From an uncultured Sporolactobacillus sp. (GTDB lineage Bacteria > Bacillota > Bacilli > Bacillales > Sporolactobacillaceae), in NCBI GenBank assembly GCA_900543345.1, contig UQRJ01000131.1, positions 1 to 7,626 of the forward strand: a DNA stretch of 7,626 bases, read 5' to 3'. Of the stretch, positions 6,521 through 7,626 are shown one piece after another. The first letter of the stretch is position 1; each line of letters starts with the position of its first letter. Both the position numbers and the translations under genes were made by a program. The notes beneath the pieces are model-generated. The model was not told the DNA's origin, made no database searches, and was given only the letters and a program-made list of their open reading frames with translations.

Positions 6521-7324
6521 CTATTTGCAAAAAATATGTTTGCCGATTTTCTGAATCTGCGGCCGGCTCCATATCCAAGCGGATGTCGCGGTTTCCGGGT
6601 TAAAATAATACAGCGCTCCCTGCGACGGATCCCAGCCGTTAATCGCGTCCATGACCGCTTTTTTCGCCGTTTCATTCGGCGTCAGCCAGATTTGACCGTC
6701 GGAAACCGCGGTAAATGCGCCCGGTTGAAAAATAACGTCGGAAATGTTGTTTGGAAACCGTGAGTCGGCAACACGATTAAGGATGACGGCGCCGACCGCT
6801 ACCTGACCGACATACGGTTCGCCGCGTGCTTCGCCGTATACAGCATTGGCCATCAGATTGACATCGGCATTCGAATAGCCTTGCGGGAGATTATCAACCG
6901 AGGCGTTGTTTTGGTTTGCTGCAGTGCTACCGCCCTTCTTCTTAACCTGTTGCTCAAGAGGGACGCCGCCGTAATAGGTAAACGTATTCCCTTCCCTGAT
7001 ATTTCGATAGATAAAGTCTTTATCGAATTTGGACGCGGCAATTAATTTCTGTCGGGTCGAAGCACCGGCCAGGCCGTCGACAGTCAGTCCGTATTTCTGC
7101 TGAAATTCCCGCAATGCCCAGTAGGTCCCGTAGCCGAACACGCCGTCTATTTTCCCTTTGTAATAGCCAATGTACTGAAGCCTGGCTTGCAGTTCAATCA
7201 CGTCGTCCCCGGAAGCACCTCGCATGACAACCTGCCCGGAAAACGCGGAGGCATGCTCCGCCGGCGTTGCAAAGAGCAGCATCGATGCCAGGCACATCAG
7301 GCATAAAATCGAGAACTTTCTCAA
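6521..7324 (-). CDS. sleB: Spore cortex-lytic enzyme SleB
   Basis: SleB is a germination-specific lytic transglycosylase that cuts the muramic-lactam-containing cortex peptidoglycan once germination is triggered. It is exported from the forespore into the space around the inner membrane and cortex. The 267 residues show a Sec signal peptide (basic MRK, hydrophobic core 5-20, likely cleavage after A27 in ASA-FS), a PG_binding_1 domain (about 36-95, with GDDVIELQARLQ and GVFGYGTYWALREFQ), a polar linker (about 100-148), and a Hydrolase_2 catalytic domain (about 150-267). That domain contains YGEARGEPY, where E165 is the expected catalytic acid, then AVGAVILNRV and the family ending IGKHIFCK. 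The start is TTG with AGGAGGA seven bases upstream; the ATG inside that region is out of frame. A close match to a sigma-G promoter lies just upstream, and ypeB follows in the same operon. Confidence 0.96.
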   Translation of the reverse strand: MRKFSILCLMCLASMLLFATPAEHASAFSGQVVMRGASGDDVIELQARLQYIGYYKGKIDGVFGYGTYWALREFQQKYGLTVDGLAGASTRQKLIAASKFDKDFIYRNIREGNTFTYYGGVPLEQQVKKKGGSTAANQNNASVDNLPQGYSNADVNLMANAVYGEARGEPYVGQVAVGAVILNRVADSRFPNNISDVIFQPGAFTAVSDGQIWLTPNETAKKAVMDAINGWDPSQGALYYFNPETATSAWIWSRPQIQKIGKHIFCK

Positions 7325-7331
7325 TGTCCAT

Positions 7332-7338
7332 TCCTCCT
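7332..7338 (-). promoter_or_regulatory. Ribosome binding site deciding the TTG start of sleB
   Basis: AGGAGGA on the minus strand lies seven bases before TTG at 7324-7322. The only nearby ATG (seven bases before the TTG) is out of frame with the signal peptide, so TTG is the start. Confidence 0.8.
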
Positions 7339-7376
7339 GATTGATCAGCGGTATCCTGCCTGCTGAAAATCACGTT

Positions 7377-7405
7377 TATGATGCCAAAAAACAGATGATT
7401 TATGC
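7377..7405 (-). promoter_or_regulatory. Candidate sigma-G (forespore) promoter of sleB-ypeB
   Basis: The minus strand reads GCATA (7405-7401), a 17-base spacer, then CATCATA (7383-7377). This fits every specified base of the B. subtilis sigma-G pattern as I recall it, GHATR at -35 and CATNHTA at -10, with normal spacing. Transcription would start near 7370, giving a leader of about 46 bases that includes the sleB ribosome binding site. B. subtilis sleB-ypeB is known to be sigma-G dependent, so motif, spacing, position and gene function agree. Confidence 0.78.
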
Positions 7406-7416
7406 GGCGACTGCGA

Positions 7417-7578
7417 TCAATCCCGCCTTTTATCGGCGAAAATCGGCGATTCCGACCCGCGCATTGCAGGGACTATCGCCTTTTTGCCAAGGATGGATCG
7501 ATTCGGTATTTTTTTTGCCATCGGACCAAGCGAAAGCATCGACGTGACAGATTTCTTAAAAATAGGCTCTGTATAAAG
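7417..7578 (-). other. Unassigned open frame at the contig edge, possible 3' end of an upstream gene
   Basis: One minus-strand frame stays open from the genomic edge to a TGA at 7419-7417, giving 53 residues that end SESPIFADKRRD. It is basic (AKKIPNRS, GKKA) and I recognise no family; it does not resemble the end of PrsW, the gene upstream of sleB in B. subtilis. It contains an eight-A run that would be prone to frameshift. It stops 12 bases before the sigma-G -35 element, a natural place for an upstream gene to end, but a frame this short can be open by chance. The plus-strand frame over the same bases is no more convincing. The stretch also holds a short direct repeat, ATCGGCGA, at 7432-7439 and 7442-7449. 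Confidence 0.2.
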
Positions 7579-7580
7579 AT

Positions 7581-7626
7581 CTGTCTCTTATACACATCTC
7601 CGAGCCCACGAGACCCTAAGACATCT
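7581..7626. other. Nextera i7-side sequencing adapter, inverted copy (artefact)
   Basis: Positions 7581-7599 are the mosaic end in reverse complement (CTGTCTCTTATACACATCT) and 7600-7614 the rest of the read-2 adapter. Positions 7615-7622 (CCTAAGAC) are the i7 index and 7623-7626 (ATCT) the first bases of the P7 tail. This is a perfect inverted copy of bases 2-47. Genomic sequence ends at about 7580. Confidence 0.98.

Noticed and set aside
6505..6675. 57-residue N-terminal extension of YpeB
   Set aside because: It is the shadow of the sleB catalytic domain; TTG at 6504 has a good ribosome binding site and directly precedes the membrane anchor.
7341..7547. 68-codon plus-strand open frame at the right end
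   Set aside because: It begins inside the sleB leader, covers the sigma-G promoter, lacks a clear ribosome binding site and matches no family I know.
48..7580. A new defence, mobile or biosynthetic system
   Set aside because: Every long coding frame belongs to a known conserved family in a gene order close to B. subtilis; no unknown multi-gene cassette, array or mobile gene is present.
1..7626. 46-bp perfect terminal inverted repeats suggesting a transposon or linear element
   Set aside because: Both copies are Nextera adapter with index and P7 bases, and the genes between them are conserved core genes with no transposase.

Overview
The window is an assembled contig from a spore-forming Firmicute, most likely of the order Bacillales. 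Native DNA runs from about 48 to 7580, and both ends carry Nextera sequencing adapter. The assignment rests on a sleB-ypeB spore-germination pair, strong GGAGG ribosome binding sites, frequent TTG/GTG starts, a four-S1-domain YpfD-type protein, and gene order resembling the sleB-ypeB-ypfA-cmk-ypfD-der region of Bacillus subtilis. GC content looks close to half by eye. I cannot name the genus; a Sporolactobacillaceae- or Alicyclobacillus-like member would be only a guess.

All recognised genes are on the minus strand, so transcription runs from high to low coordinates. In that order: an adapter end (7581-7626); a short unassigned stretch with a weak open frame (7417-7578); a very good match to a forespore sigma-G promoter (7377-7405); sleB and ypeB (germination lytic enzyme and its partner); a gap with a TATAAT box and small hairpin (5111-5142); ypfA (PilZ/YcgR-type c-di-GMP receptor); cmk (CMP kinase); plsC (lysophosphatidate acyltransferase, overlapping cmk by 4 nt); rpsA/ypfD (S1-domain protein) ending in a strong hairpin terminator (1717-1762); a new candidate promoter (1668-1696); der/engA (ribosome-assembly GTPase); and the first 61 codons of plsY (glycerol-3-phosphate acyltransferase), cut by the adapter.

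The genes form three functional layers. sleB-ypeB is a sporulation-specific unit for spore cortex hydrolysis. ypfA-cmk-plsC-rpsA looks like a vegetative run covering signalling, nucleotide and lipid metabolism and translation. der-plsY is a separate unit behind its own promoter. PlsY and PlsC together provide the two acylations that make phosphatidic acid.

I see no CRISPR array, transposon, phage gene, toxin-antitoxin pair or unknown multi-gene system. This is conserved core chromosome. The points deserving a second look are the adapter artefacts (including a chimeric protein tail), the sigma-G promoter, an altered c-di-GMP motif in YpfA, the leader hairpins and the unassigned upstream frame.
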